A DNA stretch of 42,725 nucleotides from Mycobacterium interjectum (GTDB lineage Bacteria; Actinomycetota; Actinomycetes; Mycobacteriales; Mycobacteriaceae), in contig LQPB01000039.1 of the NCBI GenBank assembly GCA_002102225.1, forward strand, positions 1 to 42,725. Reading direction: 5' to 3'. Below the pieces are notes generated by a model. It was not told the DNA's origin and searched no databases. It was given only the letters and a program-made list of their open reading frames with translations. Below are positions 31,201 through 36,393 of the stretch, in pieces (positions within the stretch are counted from its first letter, which is position 1; each line of letters opens with the position of its first letter). The position numbers and the translations under genes were made by a program.

Positions 31201-33323
31201 GACAGGCTCGGGAACTCGTCGGTCAGGCTTTCCACGCGCTCGGGGGCGGCGAAGACCGCGACCATCCGGCCGCCGTCGGGCAGGCTGCCGAACAGCCGGC
31301 CGCGCTCGGCCATCAACAGCATGCCGTCCTCGAGGCTGAACACGCCCGCGACGCAGGCCGCGGTGTACTGGCCGACGCTGTGGCCGATCACCACGTCCGC
31401 TTCGAAGCCCCACGACTGCCAGAGCCGGGCCAGGCCCATCTCCACCGCGAACAAGGCGGGCTGGGCGTAGGAGGTCTGCCGCAACGCGTCGTCGCCGTCC
31501 GGGTCGAAAATCACGTCCAGGAGCGGTCTTTCGAGCACGTCGGCGACCGCCGCCGCGCACTGGGTCATGGTCTCGGCGAACACCGGCTCGGTCTCGAACA
31601 GCTCCCGTGCCATGCCGGCATACTGGCTGCCCTGGCCGGTGAACAACCACGCCGTCTTGGGCCGGTCGGCGCACTCCCCGCGCAGCAACCCCGGCGCCGG
31701 GCGATCGTCGGCCAGCGCGGCGAGTTGCTCAAGCGCGGAGTCGGTCGAATTCACCACCAAGGCGGCGCGGTGCTCGAAATGCGAGCGCCCGGCGCCGGCG
31801 GTGAGGCAGACGTCGGCCAGCGACGCGTCGGGGTGGTCGGCCAGCCAATCGCTGTATGCCTTGGCGAGCTCCGCCAGGGCAGCCGGGGTGCGCGCCGAGA
31901 GCGGCAACAGGCTGAACCGCCTGTCGTCCGACGGGGCCTCCGGTGCCGCGGCGACGTGGCGCGGCTCGGGTGCTACTGGGGCTTCCTCGAGGATGACGTG
32001 CGCGTTGGTTCCGGAGAACCCGAACGAACTGATCCCGGCGATCCGCGGCCGATCGGCGCGCGCCCAGGGCACCGCCTCGTCCACCACCCGCACGGGAAGC
32101 CGGTCCCACGGAATGTGCGGCGACGGCTTGCTGAAGTTCAAGTGCTTCGGCAGCACCTCGTGCTCGAGCGACAGGATCACCTTGATCAGACCCGCGATGC
32201 CCGCGGCTGCCTCCAGGTGCCCGATGTTCGTCTTCACCGACCCGATCAGCAGCGGCCGGTCGGCGTCGCGCCCCTTGCCCAATGCCGCACCGGCGGCCTG
32301 GACTTCGATCGGGTCGCCCAGCGAGGTGCCGGTCCCGTGCGCCTCCAGGTATCCCACGTCACCGGGCGCCACACCCGCGCACTGCAGCGCCTCGGCGATC
32401 ACGCGCTGCTGGGCGACCCCGTTGGGCACCGTCAGTCCGCCCGACGCGCCGTCCTGGTTGACCGCGCTGCCCCGGATCACGGCCCGGATCCGGTCACCGT
32501 CCCGGATCGCGTCCTCGAGGCGCTTGACGACGACGACGCCGCAGCCCTCGCCGCGCACGTAACCGTCGGCGGCCGCGTCGAAGGTCTTGCACCGGCCGTC
32601 CGGGGCCAGCATGTGCGCGTGGGAGAACGTCATCGCGGTCTTGGCGCTGAGCAGGACGTTGACCCCGCCGGCCAGCGCGAGGTCACATTCGCCGAAGCGC
32701 AGGGCCTGGCACGCCTGATGGACCGCCACCAGCGACGAGCTGCACGCCGTGTCGACGGACACCGCCGGGCCTTGCAGCCCCAGCCCGTAGCTGATCCGGC
32801 CGGCTCCCGCGGCGGACGACGTCCCGATCGCCACGTAGGCCTCGATCTCCTCATAACTCAGCTGTTCGGAGATCAAGCCCAGGTAGTCGTGGGTGCCCAG
32901 ACCCATGAACACCCCGGTCTTGGTGTTCGCCAGGGCCGACGGAGCGGTTCCCGAATGCTCCACCGCCTGCCACGCCGTCTCCAGCAGGATCCGGTGCTGC
33001 GGGTCGATCAGCATGGTTTCGCGGTTCGACAGCCCGAAGAACGGCGCGTCGAACCCCGTTACGTCGTCGATGAACCCGGCGCGGCGGCTGACGATCTTTC
33101 CGGGCGCATCGGGATCGGGGTCATAGAACTGCTCGACGTCCCAGCGGTCCTGGGGCACCTCCGAGAGCGCATCCCGGCCCTCGCACAGCACCTGCCAGAA
33201 CTCGTCGGCATTGGCGGCGCCCGGGACGCGCACCGCATAGCCGACGATGGCAAAGCTGTCGCCCGTGCCCTGCGATCCGCGCACCGGCTTGGGTGTCTCG
33301 AGACTGTTCTGCAAATCGGTCAT
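22242..33323 (-). CDS. Bimodular type I PKS: KS-AT-KR-ACP-KS-AT-DH-ER-KR-ACP (3693 aa)
   Basis: Module 1: KS (DTACSSS ~193, EAHGTGTS), AT (GHSVG ~648, HAFHS), KR (NADPH loop TGGLGAIG; YSAAN ~1347), ACP (GMDSLMAVE ~1511). Module 2: KS (DTACSAS ~1751), AT (GHSVG ~2219, HAFHS), DH (HVIYGAVVVP ~2520 with the paired Asp in HPVLLD), ER (NFRDVL, HAASGGVG ~3146), KR (YATAN ~3479), ACP (GTDSLMAVE ~3636). HAFHS predicts malonyl-CoA in both modules. KR1 lacks the LDD motif and has the Trp of A-type KRs; KR2 has LDD (B-type). Predicted chemistry: module 1 leaves a hydroxyl and module 2 reduces fully, giving a 5-hydroxy-type acyl chain if the modules act in series. There is no loading domain and no thioesterase, so it takes an acyl chain from elsewhere and probably passes it to NRPS-1. 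ATG 33323 overlaps the stop of a mini-MbtH frame. Confidence 0.95.
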   Translation of the reverse strand: MTDLQNSLETPKPVRGSQGTGDSFAIVGYAVRVPGAANADEFWQVLCEGRDALSEVPQDRWDVEQFYDPDPDAPGKIVSRRAGFIDDVTGFDAPFFGLSNRETMLIDPQHRILLETAWQAVEHSGTAPSALANTKTGVFMGLGTHDYLGLISEQLSYEEIEAYVAIGTSSAAGAGRISYGLGLQGPAVSVDTACSSSLVAVHQACQALRFGECDLALAGGVNVLLSAKTAMTFSHAHMLAPDGRCKTFDAAADGYVRGEGCGVVVVKRLEDAIRDGDRIRAVIRGSAVNQDGASGGLTVPNGVAQQRVIAEALQCAGVAPGDVGYLEAHGTGTSLGDPIEVQAAGAALGKGRDADRPLLIGSVKTNIGHLEAAAGIAGLIKVILSLEHEVLPKHLNFSKPSPHIPWDRLPVRVVDEAVPWARADRPRIAGISSFGFSGTNAHVILEEAPVAPEPRHVAAAPEAPSDDRRFSLLPLSARTPAALAELAKAYSDWLADHPDASLADVCLTAGAGRSHFEHRAALVVNSTDSALEQLAALADDRPAPGLLRGECADRPKTAWLFTGQGSQYAGMARELFETEPVFAETMTQCAAAVADVLERPLLDVIFDPDGDDALRQTSYAQPALFAVEMGLARLWQSWGFEADVVIGHSVGQYTAACVAGVFSLEDGMLLMAERGRLFGSLPDGGRMVAVFAAPERVESLTDEFPSLSVAAYNGANTVLSGPVQDLDQAVAGLEADGVRCDWLDTSHAFHSALLDPVLDEFESYANRFEFGAPQKTLVCNRTGAALGRSAKLDGAYWRRHARQPVEFAKSVRTLAELHCTMLLEIGPQPILTAAAMRAWPDPATAPRAIASMRKNIADHRQITEALANAYIVGHRPDFAALQPVTARKLDLPTYPFQHRQYWFREQRVAPANGSNQVSATRTQAVGLLEDGRIEELAALLGGGDTNPQTVDVLKQLAAEHNQQRNAQSIAESRYEIRWEKSAAKAPAATAGEGTAWLLVSDDAEAVQPLVDALTARGHRPRIVGLPVSDADADRLKDTLRAASADEPALRILHLAALGSDTSPSTQSLLRMQHQVLSGTRRLLCAAAAAELRAPIWLITRGAQRVTDTDKVSPAQSCLWGFGRAAALEHPRLWGGLADLAPGGALDGAVWSRLVDQLVAAPAGEDQFALRDQAVYVPRLTRRAGQPAATPLALRDDVTYLVTGGLGAIGLEVAAYLAAHGARHLVLTSRRAPSDAAQGRIDEIGEQTGAELRVITADVSNPHDVAHVLATVRAELPPLAGVVHAAGEISTTPLQALDDAEVDRVFAGKVWGAWNLSEATADLKLDFFLSTSSIAGVWGAGGQTAYSAANAFLDGLAWRLREQGVPGISVNFGPWLAAGMADEAARAELDKRGVRPLSPADALAGMAELMASSGKGVSHGVVARIDWAAFLPLYQMAGKRGFFAQLQREVPVEAEGVAQASLSGTTQLVDRLTAAPVQQRKKLVVDYLRDAVADVTRIDPSEVREEAGLFDLGMDSLMAVELRRRLERAVGSELPSTLAMDYPRVTDVANFLLNDVLNLNAPAAASPAAAPAPVATAVTTRTDEPIAIVAVACRFPGAPDPEAYWDLLSGGVDAIREIPDDRFDVDEYYDPDPEAPGKIYTRYGGYLESIDGFDPEFFGISPREAVWMDPQQRLMLEIAWEGLERAGYAPAALRGSRTGVFVGVAANEYSQLLNANSVETIEAHFITGNALNVIAGRVAFALGLEGPAMAVDTACSASLVAVHQACQALHSGDCDMALAGGVNVLVSPASIVATARARMLAADGRCKTFDAAANGYARSEGCGILVLKRLSDAQRDGDQICAVIRGSAVNQDGASSGLTVPNGGAQQRLIAAALARAGLVGGDVDYLEAHGTGTSLGDPIEVQAAAAAYGAGRDPNRPLLIGSAKTNIGHLESAAGIAGLIKVVLSLQHEVLPQNLHFENPSPNIPWDSLPVRVVDQPIPWHANGRPRRAGTSSFGFSGTNAHVLIEEAPPSTAVADATPEGDAVPDTAVAPEPATEAAPVGVLPLSARSPEALQALAQRYGAWLDEHPEADIADVCFTAGVGRSHFEHRAALVVDSIGKARELLAGLTENRLGPGAVRGVCGDPPKTAWLFTGQGSQYPGMARELFDTEPLFADTVRRCAEAVDPMLPRPLLEVLFDTDSDAGETLRHTSFAQPALFAVEMGLARLWQSWGIEPDVVLGHSVGQYAAACVAGVFSLEDGARLIAERGRLFGSLPEGGRMVAVFADAQKVDSVAEEFPHISVAAYNGPNTVLSGPGGDLEEIVAKLTGDGVRCTWLDTSHAFHSELLDPVLDEFESYASKFEYAVPTLPLVCNRTGALLTAETPLDAQYWRRHSRQPVQFAESVRTVAALGCSVLMEIGPQPVLTNAAVQAWPESSAAPRAIVSLRKDADAQMAEALAAAYVSGHRPVFAALHHGPRRKLALPTYAFQRRRFWPKNADIRGIDGHGATGSGILGNAKDLASGDSVYTSRWSVNTQPWLAHHVIYGAVVVPGATYAAMALATVGAPAQVREVFFYEPIILGDKTSREVQLTVHPVDGGWTFQVHSRPFGDRDAEWSLNADGRIVSGADDEPALEPTETIDAACERLGRTRPQQLFDTFADMELAWGPTWSTSLKSLWAGDGEAVGDIAIGDELAEQLGAEPIHPVLLDLCTGIAFPALEAALAATEDGAGLADLFLPLRYGRVVLHDEMPRRFYCRARWQRGGLDSETQAFDLDFVDRDGRQLGEIRDFTVKRAPREALLRGLGGDATRNMYTLGWEEVPAPASGNDVAAAGGGQGTWLIAGFDELAAGVPGGVSVDRDSADAERWTRAFAEAQERGLPVSGVVWRSPGRPDAEESGAEFAARLETEIDELLTVVRTLLAQQELKLTGGLWIVTERAVATEPGEPVDPAQSALWGFGRTVITEQPSLRCRLVDCDGADDAVRALAGMLGAPADEPEVALRQGKYLVPRLLPWARSGQLPVPRATDYNLEPTERGAIDNLHLVETHVPPPSAGEVQIRVEAAGLNFRDVLNVLGLYPGDPGRVGGGDLAGVVTEVGAGVTGFEVGQRVFGFMPGGFPTRVNVPAQFLAPVPNGVSAVGAATIPAGALTTRLAFDWAKVGPGDRVLIHAASGGVGLAAIQIAQQRGATVFATASTYKRAALRKMGVEHIYDSRSTDFADQILADTGGAGVDVVLNSLTNEGFIAATVRATAQGGRFAEIAKRDIWTREQMAAARPDIDYEIIALDACIEHEPERTGRLLAEVADSMARGELKPIAAEVYPVTEAKTAFRRMQQARHIGKIVLQMPKPLQPRGDRSYLITGGLGALGLHTAAHLAQLGAGDIVLTSRRQPDADAQRAIDDITERYRTRVHVFAADVGDEAQMTAVLDRIRAELPPLAGVAHLAGVLDDALLPQQSPEGFRNALAPKAFGGCYLHRLTKDDDLDFFIVYSSASSVIGSPGQANYATANALLDGLVAERRAQGMPATAINWGPWAKGGMATSHAARANLSAQGLIPLEPSAALNALDEIVAHGTGQATVIKANWQRAAKGLGASRPAMLDHVLPSAVTAARGDSELLRQLHEVPEAERGSFLTEYLRYEVQNFLRLAQPPAATSRFLELGTDSLMAVEFSNRLLPQFGGAFTISATAVFDYPTIGSLAEYLAGQVPESDKADSVGLTEPT

Positions 33324-33412
33324 TTCCGACCGCCGATCATCTGCTGTTGCTCCTCGTCGTTAGCCAAGACAAAAAAGCAGCCCCCGCCACCATCGAAGGG
33401 ATTGATGCTCAA
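33320..33412 (-). pseudogene. Truncated MbtH-like fragment (30 aa) coupled to the PKS start
   Basis: A 31-codon frame runs from TTG 33412 to TGA 33320. It starts M-S-I-N-P-F-D, continues with a Gly-rich stretch and CFFVLANDEEQ, then diverges (QQMIGGRK) and stops. The first ~22 residues align with the intact MbtH-like protein of this locus (NPFDDDDG / [10 protein letters not shown]). The conserved WP, PAGW and SLRERL parts are missing, so it cannot work as MbtH. Its TGA overlaps the PKS ATG as ATGA, the classic arrangement for coupled re-initiation. The upstream 80 bases, including promoter and operator, are also copied from mbtH. The fragment may survive only as a translated leader for the PKS. 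Whether the TTG is used is untested. Confidence 0.8.
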
Positions 33413-33466
33413 CCGCGTCTCCAGACCGTCTACTGAACATGGGTATAACAAGTTCTAGACCATACT
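33347..33466. repeat. Duplicated mbtH promoter/5' cassette, copy 2
   Basis: This is the second copy of the ~120-bp cassette, now ahead of the bimodular PKS. The regulatory half is almost unchanged, while the coding half has drifted: GAC repeats became Gly codons, and GTG became TTG with an extra base before it. That pattern suggests selection on the promoter and operator rather than on the MbtH sequence. Confidence 0.85.
33444..33457 (-). promoter_or_regulatory. KstR-type operator, copy 2 (PKS promoter)
   Basis: The minus strand reads TAGAACTTGTTATA, identical to the copy ahead of mbtH and an exact match to TnnAACnnGTTnnA. It lies 31 bases before the TTG of the mini-MbtH frame, just downstream of the putative -10. 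It should place the PKS under the same repressor as the NRPS operon. Confidence 0.6.
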
Positions 33467-33488
33467 TGCTGGGTGAGACGCCTGTCAC
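33459..33488 (-). promoter_or_regulatory. Putative PKS promoter (-35/-10)
   Basis: On the minus strand, GTGACA (33483-33488), then 18 bases, then TATGGT (33459-33464). The -10 belongs to the duplicated cassette; the -35 lies outside the obvious repeat yet sits at the same spacing as in copy 1. This is a pattern match only. Confidence 0.45.
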
Positions 33489-33666
33489 GCGAATAGGTAA
33501 CTGAGGCCCCCGTCACCCAGATTGCGGTCGATTCGACAACGCGGCGTGCTGCCAGTGATCGCTACGGACCGATCTGAACTCCGCCGATCGTCCGGCCGCG
33601 AGGCATCGCCAATTAAGTAGTAGGAGCTACCAGTGGGTGCGGTCGGCGCCACGATCGTTTGCCCGA

Positions 33667-34935
33667 TCAGCCGGCACGTCGGGAGCGGGCGAAATCTTCC
33701 AGCAGGTCGGCCGCGGCGGCGACGCTCTTGGCGGGGTCGGTCATCCGGGTCGCGAGCTCGCGGGCCCGGGCCACGTATTCCGGGGCGAGAATGGTGCGCA
33801 GGTCCGCGACCAGCGATTCCTCGGTCGCGGCCGAGAAGCGTCGAGCGGCACCCACCTTCAGGCGTTTGACCCGCGACCCCGAGAGCATCTGATCGATGTC
33901 CGTCGGCAGGATCAGCGTGGGGACCGCTGCGCGCAGGCCGGTGGCCGTGGTGCCCGTACCCCCGTGATGCACAACAGCGCGGCAGGCCGGAAAGACGGTC
34001 GAGAAATTCACCGCGCCCACCACCTTGACGTGGTCACCGCGGGGGACGCTGCTGAAGTCGGTTCCGGCGGCACCGACCAACGCCCGCTCCCCCAGCCGCG
34101 CGCAGGCCGCGCCGATCATGGCGATCGTGTCGGCGGGAGATTCGACCGGGGTGCTGCCGAACCCGAAGTAAATAGGCGGTGTTCCCGCGGCGATCCAGGA
34201 CGCGACTTCCTCGTCGGCGTCGGTCGCCAGCCCCAGCGTCAGCGCGCCGACGAACGGGCGTTGACGCTCGTATGCCGCCCACTCGGCTGCCAGCCCGGGA
34301 AAGAGCGCCTCGTCATAGCCCTGGATTTCCAGCGATCCGCGTTCGGTGATCCGCCGTTGCGCCGATCCTTTTGCCTTCGGTAGGCCCAGTTCGCGGCGCT
34401 GGGCTTCCTCGACCTTCTTCGTCGCGCGCCAGGACACCCACCAAAACGCCGTCACCGCCGCGCGGGCCAGCGGCGCCGGCAGGAGTGCCACGGTCTGGCC
34501 GTTGGGCCGCAGCGGGAAGTAATGCAACGTGGCCAACGGGATGTCGTAATACTCCGCCACGTTGGCGGCGGCGTCCTCGAAATTGATGCCGGTGAATATG
34601 AGGTCGGCCCCCTCGGCCAGCGACACCAGCGTCGTGCTCATCTCCTGCCAGGCCCGCAGCAGGGGCGCCGAGATTTCTAGGCGCGACCTGACCAGATCGC
34701 GGAGCCGCCAGGGATGGTTGAACAAGCAGGTCCAGAACTCGCGGTGCGCGCCCAGAATGGACCGCGCTTCCGGCCCGAAGCCGACGGCCGCGACCCCGGC
34801 CGCCTCCGCGAAGCCGACCAGGTCGGGCGGGACGGCCATGCACACGTCGTGCCCCCGACGCACCAACTCGCGGCCGACGGCGAGGTTGGGCTCGACATCG
34901 CCGCGACTACCCCAGCTCGCCAGGACGAATTTCAC
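33667..34935 (-). CDS. Family-1 (GT-B fold) glycosyltransferase, GPL/PGL type
   Basis: This 422-aa UDP/TDP-sugar glycosyltransferase resembles mycobacterial enzymes that glycosylate GPL and phenolic glycolipids (the Rv1524/Rv1526c/Rv2962c-like group). The N-terminal acceptor half starts with FVLASWGSRGDVEPN, and the C-terminal nucleotide-sugar half has PIYFGFGSTP near 265 and the donor-binding VVHHGGTGTTATG near 340. Full length, no signal peptide. The start is GTG 34935; no clear ribosome site is visible. It lies 28 bases after the TylF-type methyltransferase gene on the same strand, so the two are probably one operon. A terminator before the PKS promoter was not evident. It probably attaches a deoxysugar such as rhamnose or 6-deoxytalose to a Thr or lipid hydroxyl; both sugar and acceptor are inferred. 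Confidence 0.9.
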   Translation of the reverse strand: MKFVLASWGSRGDVEPNLAVGRELVRRGHDVCMAVPPDLVGFAEAAGVAAVGFGPEARSILGAHREFWTCLFNHPWRLRDLVRSRLEISAPLLRAWQEMSTTLVSLAEGADLIFTGINFEDAAANVAEYYDIPLATLHYFPLRPNGQTVALLPAPLARAAVTAFWWVSWRATKKVEEAQRRELGLPKAKGSAQRRITERGSLEIQGYDEALFPGLAAEWAAYERQRPFVGALTLGLATDADEEVASWIAAGTPPIYFGFGSTPVESPADTIAMIGAACARLGERALVGAAGTDFSSVPRGDHVKVVGAVNFSTVFPACRAVVHHGGTGTTATGLRAAVPTLILPTDIDQMLSGSRVKRLKVGAARRFSAATEESLVADLRTILAPEYVARARELATRMTDPAKSVAAAADLLEDFARSRRAG

Positions 34936-34963
34936 CGCGGGGCCCGAGTCGCGGCCGTCCCAT

Positions 34964-36103
34964 TCACCCGTGGTCCTGGTCGCGGGGACGGGACCGGTCC
35001 AACTTGCCCAGACCGGTTATTTCGAGACTCACCGATTTCCGTTGTCCGGCAGCGCCGAGCATGAAGAAAATATCGCCGATCGGAGCGCCCAGCCAAAAGC
35101 GCCAAAAACGCTTGCCGAAGAACTTCCAGACATAGCTGCCGTCGCCCGCCAACCAATACGCCGCGATCCAGAGCAGGTAGTACGCCGCGCGCTTCCAACG
35201 CGAGACGACCATCTCCAGGTTCATCTCCATGACTTCCAGACCCCAGGCCCGGTATCGCCATTCCAGCGCGTACTGGCTCTGAAACTCGAAGAACGCCCGC
35301 ATTTCGGCATTGGTGACGAGGTATTCGTCAAAGACGAGAACGGACCCTTCGATAAAGCGGTCCTTGCAGGTTTCTAGCGCATGCAGGCAACTCTCGTAGG
35401 TGTCCAGGTCCATGTGGAAAAGCCGGATCGGGGCGCCCGGTCGGTCGGCCAGGAACGGGGCCAGCGTCGCGTAGGTGCTTCCCTTGACGAACTGGACCTT
35501 GCGCCCGAGCGCCGCGGGCACCCCGTCGTGCAGGGTCACCCCGGTATCGCGCATGGATCGTTGCGCGAGGGGTTCTGACAGCGAAAAGCTCCCACTCTTG
35601 ATGAGCATCTGGTCATCGACTTGCCAGTCTTCGACAAGGCCTTCAAACGTGTCGAAGCCGTATACCTGCCGGCCGGAAGCGTCAGCCATCAGCCTCGTCG
35701 ACCAGCCGAGCCAGACGCCCAGATCGAGCAGTAGTTCGTCGGAATCCTGACGGTTTGGTTTCGGCAGGCGCGATGCTTCCCACAGCAGCGTGTGGCCCGG
35801 AATTTTGCACTTACGCATGCTGGAGAGCGAGCGGGCTATGAACGAGCGGTAGGCGTCGTCATAGACCGCGGTATCCCGAGAATATAAATTCGGGATGTAG
35901 CGGTCGCGGTCCCGATAAACCAGGCGCGCACACAGAAGCAACAGGACAAGCCCCCCGAGCACGGCGAGCAACACCGGCACGAAGTAACACGCGGCGGCCG
36001 CGACGACCGCGGCGACGACGAGAACCGCTTTCCACAGACGGTGAAGAGTCGTCCGATCCGCTACGGCTGGACTATCGACGGTCGGACTGTCGACTACGCT
36101 CAC
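34964..36103 (-). CDS. Membrane-anchored TylF/MycF-type O-methyltransferase
   Basis: This 379-aa protein has a soluble core matching TylF-type sugar O-methyltransferases: LLLDLGVWLGWSTRLMA near residue 125, VYGFDTFEGL near 147, and the metal-site pair MDLDTYES near 230 and FDEYL near 257. These enzymes methylate sugar hydroxyls using SAM and Mg2+. Unusually, one or two hydrophobic helices precede the core (about residues 24-62), and a Trp/Tyr-rich hydrophobic segment follows it (AAYYLLWIAAYWLAG near 315, plus FWLGAPIGDIFFMLG). The protein is therefore predicted to sit on the membrane, where a lipid-linked substrate would be. The GTG 36103 start has a strong GGAGGTGA site upstream. It is the first gene of an operon with the glycosyltransferase and diverges from FAAL-PKS. 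A sugar of the glycolipopeptide is the probable substrate. Confidence 0.87.
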   Translation of the reverse strand: MSVVDSPTVDSPAVADRTTLHRLWKAVLVVAAVVAAAACYFVPVLLAVLGGLVLLLLCARLVYRDRDRYIPNLYSRDTAVYDDAYRSFIARSLSSMRKCKIPGHTLLWEASRLPKPNRQDSDELLLDLGVWLGWSTRLMADASGRQVYGFDTFEGLVEDWQVDDQMLIKSGSFSLSEPLAQRSMRDTGVTLHDGVPAALGRKVQFVKGSTYATLAPFLADRPGAPIRLFHMDLDTYESCLHALETCKDRFIEGSVLVFDEYLVTNAEMRAFFEFQSQYALEWRYRAWGLEVMEMNLEMVVSRWKRAAYYLLWIAAYWLAGDGSYVWKFFGKRFWRFWLGAPIGDIFFMLGAAGQRKSVSLEITGLGKLDRSRPRDQDHG

Positions 36104-36282
36104 CGGTTCACCTCCGGGTGCTCGGATCGATGCGGCCCCGTGATCTCGCGAACCTCCGCGTTGGGCAGGGAAGCCACGGATGACGTCCAGGTTTTCACCC
36201 TCACACAGGGCCGCCTTCCGTCGGCTCTAGGACAGCCCAGACAGCCAGGGGCTCCCGATCACGTAATGATTCGCCAACATAC

Positions 36283-36294
36283 CCAATGCATTGG
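36283..36294. promoter_or_regulatory. Palindrome CCAATGCATTGG, candidate operator
   Basis: A perfect 12-bp dyad, 100 bases before the FAAL-PKS start and 180 bases before the TylF-type gene. It could bind a regulator of either or both transcripts. No regulator gene is visible in this window. It differs from the KstR-type site of the other two operons. Confidence 0.4.
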
Positions 36295-36302
36295 ACGGGT
36301 GT
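36291..36302 (+). promoter_or_regulatory. 12-nt box TTGGACGGGTGT, copy 2
   Basis: Identical in sequence and orientation to the box ahead of the plus-strand methyltransferase gene (20978-20989) and at a similar distance from the start codon (103 versus 90 bases). A shared promoter or activator element is possible. Confidence 0.35.
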
Positions 36303-36393
36303 GTAATAATTCCCCGACTCGAGGAACGCGTCCTCTTCTCCTAAGGTTGGCGATCTTGCAGCACACCGCCCTCTTTCATGGTGGCCTCCCGCT

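Larger units (their letters stand above)
36104..36393. promoter_or_regulatory. Divergent promoter region, TylF-GT operon / FAAL-PKS
   Basis: This 290-bp region separates the divergent TylF-type gene and the FAAL-PKS gene and must hold both promoters. It contains a perfect 12-bp palindrome, CCAATGCATTGG (36283-36294), overlapping the TTGGACGGGTGT box, and an A+T-rich patch GTGTAATAATTCC (36301-36313). A ribosome site GGAGGTGA for the TylF-type gene lies at its left edge on the minus strand. A 69-codon minus-strand frame here has no recognisable features and is rejected. Confidence 0.6.
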
